A program made the position numbers and the translations under genes. The notes beneath the pieces were generated by a model, which saw only the letters and a program-made list of their open reading frames with translations, ran no database searches and had not been told where the DNA came from. Of a DNA stretch of 6,932 nt, positions 5,509 to 6,932 are shown piece after piece. The stretch is from a bacterium (GTDB lineage Bacteria > Desulfobacterota > GWC2-55-46): assembly GCA_027310325.1 (NCBI GenBank), contig DAIDBB010000402.1, forward strand, positions 1 through 6,932, read 5' to 3'. Every line of letters starts with the position of its first letter. Position 1 is the stretch's first letter.

Positions 5509-6932
5509 ATGACTAAAAAGGTCTACATACCTGCCGACACCTCGGCCCTCTCCCTCGGGGCTGACGAGGTCGCCGGAAAGTTCCAACGCCTCGCCAGGAA
5601 AAGGGGCGTTCAGGTGGAAGTTGTGCGTAACGGCTCGCGCGGGGCGTTCTCGCTTGAACCCCTTGTAGAGGCGGAGACCCCGGAAGGCCGGGTTGCGTGG
5701 GGGCCTGTTGCTCCCGGAGACGCTGAAACGGTATTCGATAGCGTCGTCGGTAACGGCGAACACCCGCTCTTTCTCGGGCCCGTAGAAAATATCCCATACC
5801 TTAAAGACCAGACGAGAATAACCTTTAAAAGGGTTGGTCTTATTGACCCCCTTTCAATGGACGATTATATCAAACATGGAGGCCTTGAGGGGCTGAAGAA
5901 GGCCCTCGAAATAACCCCCGTGGAGATAGTAGCCAAGGTCACGGCCTCGGGGCTAAGGGGCCGCGGAGGCGCGGCGTTCCCCACCGGGATAAAGTGGGAG
6001 ACTGCCATGAAGGCCGCATCCCCGATTAAATACGTCGTCTGCAACGCGGACGAGGGGGACTCCGGATCTTTTTCGGACAGGATGCTCATGGAGGGCGACC
6101 CTTTCTCCCTTATCGAGGGGATGATCATAGCTTCACTTGCGATAGACGCTACCGAAGGCTACGTCTATTTGAGGTCGGAGTACCCGTACGCGAGGGAGAC
6201 GTTCTCAAAGGCCATAGAAGCGGCCTATGAGAAGGGGCTCCTCGGAGAAAAGGTTTTGGGGAGCAAAAAGAGGTTCGACCTTTATCTTGTCGTAGGGGGA
6301 GGGAGCTACGTCTGCGGCGAGGAGACGGCGCTCCTTGAGAGCCTGGAGAACAGGCGCGGCATGGTAAGGCCCAGGCCGCCGGTGCCCGCGGTAAGCGGCC
6401 TTTTCCGCAGACCCACCATCTTGAATAACGTCATAACCTTCGGCGCAGTTACAAATATATTCGAGAAAGGCGCGGACCATTATAAAAAATTAGGCGTAGG
6501 AAAATCCGTTGGGACGCTCCCGTTCCAGCTCTCGGGCAACGTCAAAAGGCCGGGCCTTGTCGAAGCTCCCCTCGGCATCAATCTTAAGGACCTCATTTAC
6601 GGCTTCGGCGGAGGCTCCGCAACAGGCCGGCCCGTAAAGGCCCTTCAGATAGGCGGGCCGCTCGGGGCTTACTTTCCGGCTTCACGGATCGAGAAGATGA
6701 AGCTTTCTTACGAGGACGTCGCCGCAAATGGCGGCATACTCGGCCACGGCGGGATAGTCGTATTCGACGACAAAGCCGACATGGCCGATATGGCCCGGAG
6801 GTCGCTTGAGTTCGTGGTGAAAGAGTCCTGCGGCAAGTGCACGCCGTGCAGGCTCGGCTCGATGCGCGCGTACGAGCTCCTCGAAGCGATAATAAAAGGC
6901 GACGCCTCAAAGGACATAACGCTCCTTAAAGA
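5509..6932 (+). CDS. fdsB: NAD-dependent formate dehydrogenase beta subunit (NuoF-like diaphorase), 3' end cut by window edge
   Basis: My reading is open for 474 codons to the right edge. Residues 1 to about 105 form the N-terminal thioredoxin-like extension typical of FdsB (GSRGAFSLEPLVEAETPEG, LGPVENIPYLKDQTRITF). It has no cysteines, so it holds no iron-sulfur cluster. The NuoF core follows. The FMN/NADH site includes GRGGAAFPTGIKW (151-163), CNADEGDSGSFSDRMLMEGD (178-197) and GSYVCGEETALLESLE (265-280). The SLBB-like region comes next, then the start of the 4Fe-4S domain with Cys441, Cys444 and Cys447 (ESCGKCTPCR). The fourth cluster cysteine should lie just past the window. The NADEGDSGS form of the motif is typical of FdsB; complex I NuoF usually has NADEGEPGT. 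The subunit passes electrons from formate to NAD+ through FMN. A catalytic fdsA gene is expected downstream. Confidence 0.94.
   Translation, partial: MTKKVYIPADTSALSLGADEVAGKFQRLARKRGVQVEVVRNGSRGAFSLEPLVEAETPEGRVAWGPVAPGDAETVFDSVVGNGEHPLFLGPVENIPYLKDQTRITFKRVGLIDPLSMDDYIKHGGLEGLKKALEITPVEIVAKVTASGLRGRGGAAFPTGIKWETAMKAASPIKYVVCNADEGDSGSFSDRMLMEGDPFSLIEGMIIASLAIDATEGYVYLRSEYPYARETFSKAIEAAYEKGLLGEKVLGSKKRFDLYLVVGGGSYVCGEETALLESLENRRGMVRPRPPVPAVSGLFRRPTILNNVITFGAVTNIFEKGADHYKKLGVGKSVGTLPFQLSGNVKRPGLVEAPLGINLKDLIYGFGGGSATGRPVKALQIGGPLGAYFPASRIEKMKLSYEDVAANGGILGHGGIVVFDDKADMADMARRSLEFVVKESCGKCTPCRLGSMRAYELLEAIIKGDASKDITLLK

Noticed and set aside
5043..6932. Complex I (NuoEF) or bidirectional hydrogenase (HoxEF) instead of formate dehydrogenase
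   Set aside because: The NADEGDSGS motif, the cysteine-free N-terminal extension of the beta subunit and the two-gene order match FdsG-FdsB better. Seeing the next gene downstream would settle it.

Overview
The window is GC-rich bacterial DNA carrying six protein genes and one gene remnant, in two divergent blocks around a shared promoter region at about 4187-4313. RlpA (a septal lytic transglycosylase lipoprotein), several Sec signal peptides and a MEDS-type sensor kinase point to a Gram-negative bacterium. Coding is rich in ATA (Ile) and AGG (Arg). Together with the MEDS kinase and the soluble NAD-linked formate dehydrogenase, this fits an environmental Desulfobacterota- or Nitrospirota-like lineage, but that placement is an inference and is weakly supported.

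Left block, minus strand, in transcription order from the centre: a 57-codon remnant of the N-terminus of an iron-containing alcohol dehydrogenase, which keeps a near-consensus promoter and a ribosome binding site; a secreted YSC84/SYLF-domain protein (3302-3985), which now lies in frame behind the remnant; an AlgH/YqgE-family protein with a signal peptide (2671-3255); and a large multi-domain sensor histidine kinase, MEDS-PAS-PAS-coiled coil-GAF-coiled coil-HisKA (start at 2510), whose ATPase domain lies beyond the left edge.

Right block, plus strand: rlpA (4314-4985), then fdsG (5043-5507) and fdsB (5509 to the right edge). The last two are the gamma and beta (diaphorase) subunits of an NAD-dependent molybdenum or tungsten formate dehydrogenase. 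FdsG and FdsB should carry electrons from formate, oxidised by a catalytic subunit (FdsA) expected just past the right edge, to NAD+.

The clearest pattern beyond the gene list is in translation starts. Three genes that probably head their own transcripts (algH-like, rlpA, fdsG) have no Shine-Dalgarno sequence, and a -10-like hexamer sits only 6-9 nt before the ATG, which suggests leaderless mRNAs. The genes inside an operon or with a 5' leader (fdsB, the YSC84 gene, the kinase, the alcohol dehydrogenase remnant) have good Shine-Dalgarno sequences. The second notable item is the alcohol dehydrogenase remnant, which looks like capture of its promoter by the YSC84 gene. I see no tRNA, rRNA, CRISPR array, insertion sequence or defence system, and no gene-free stretch longer than about 170 bases.
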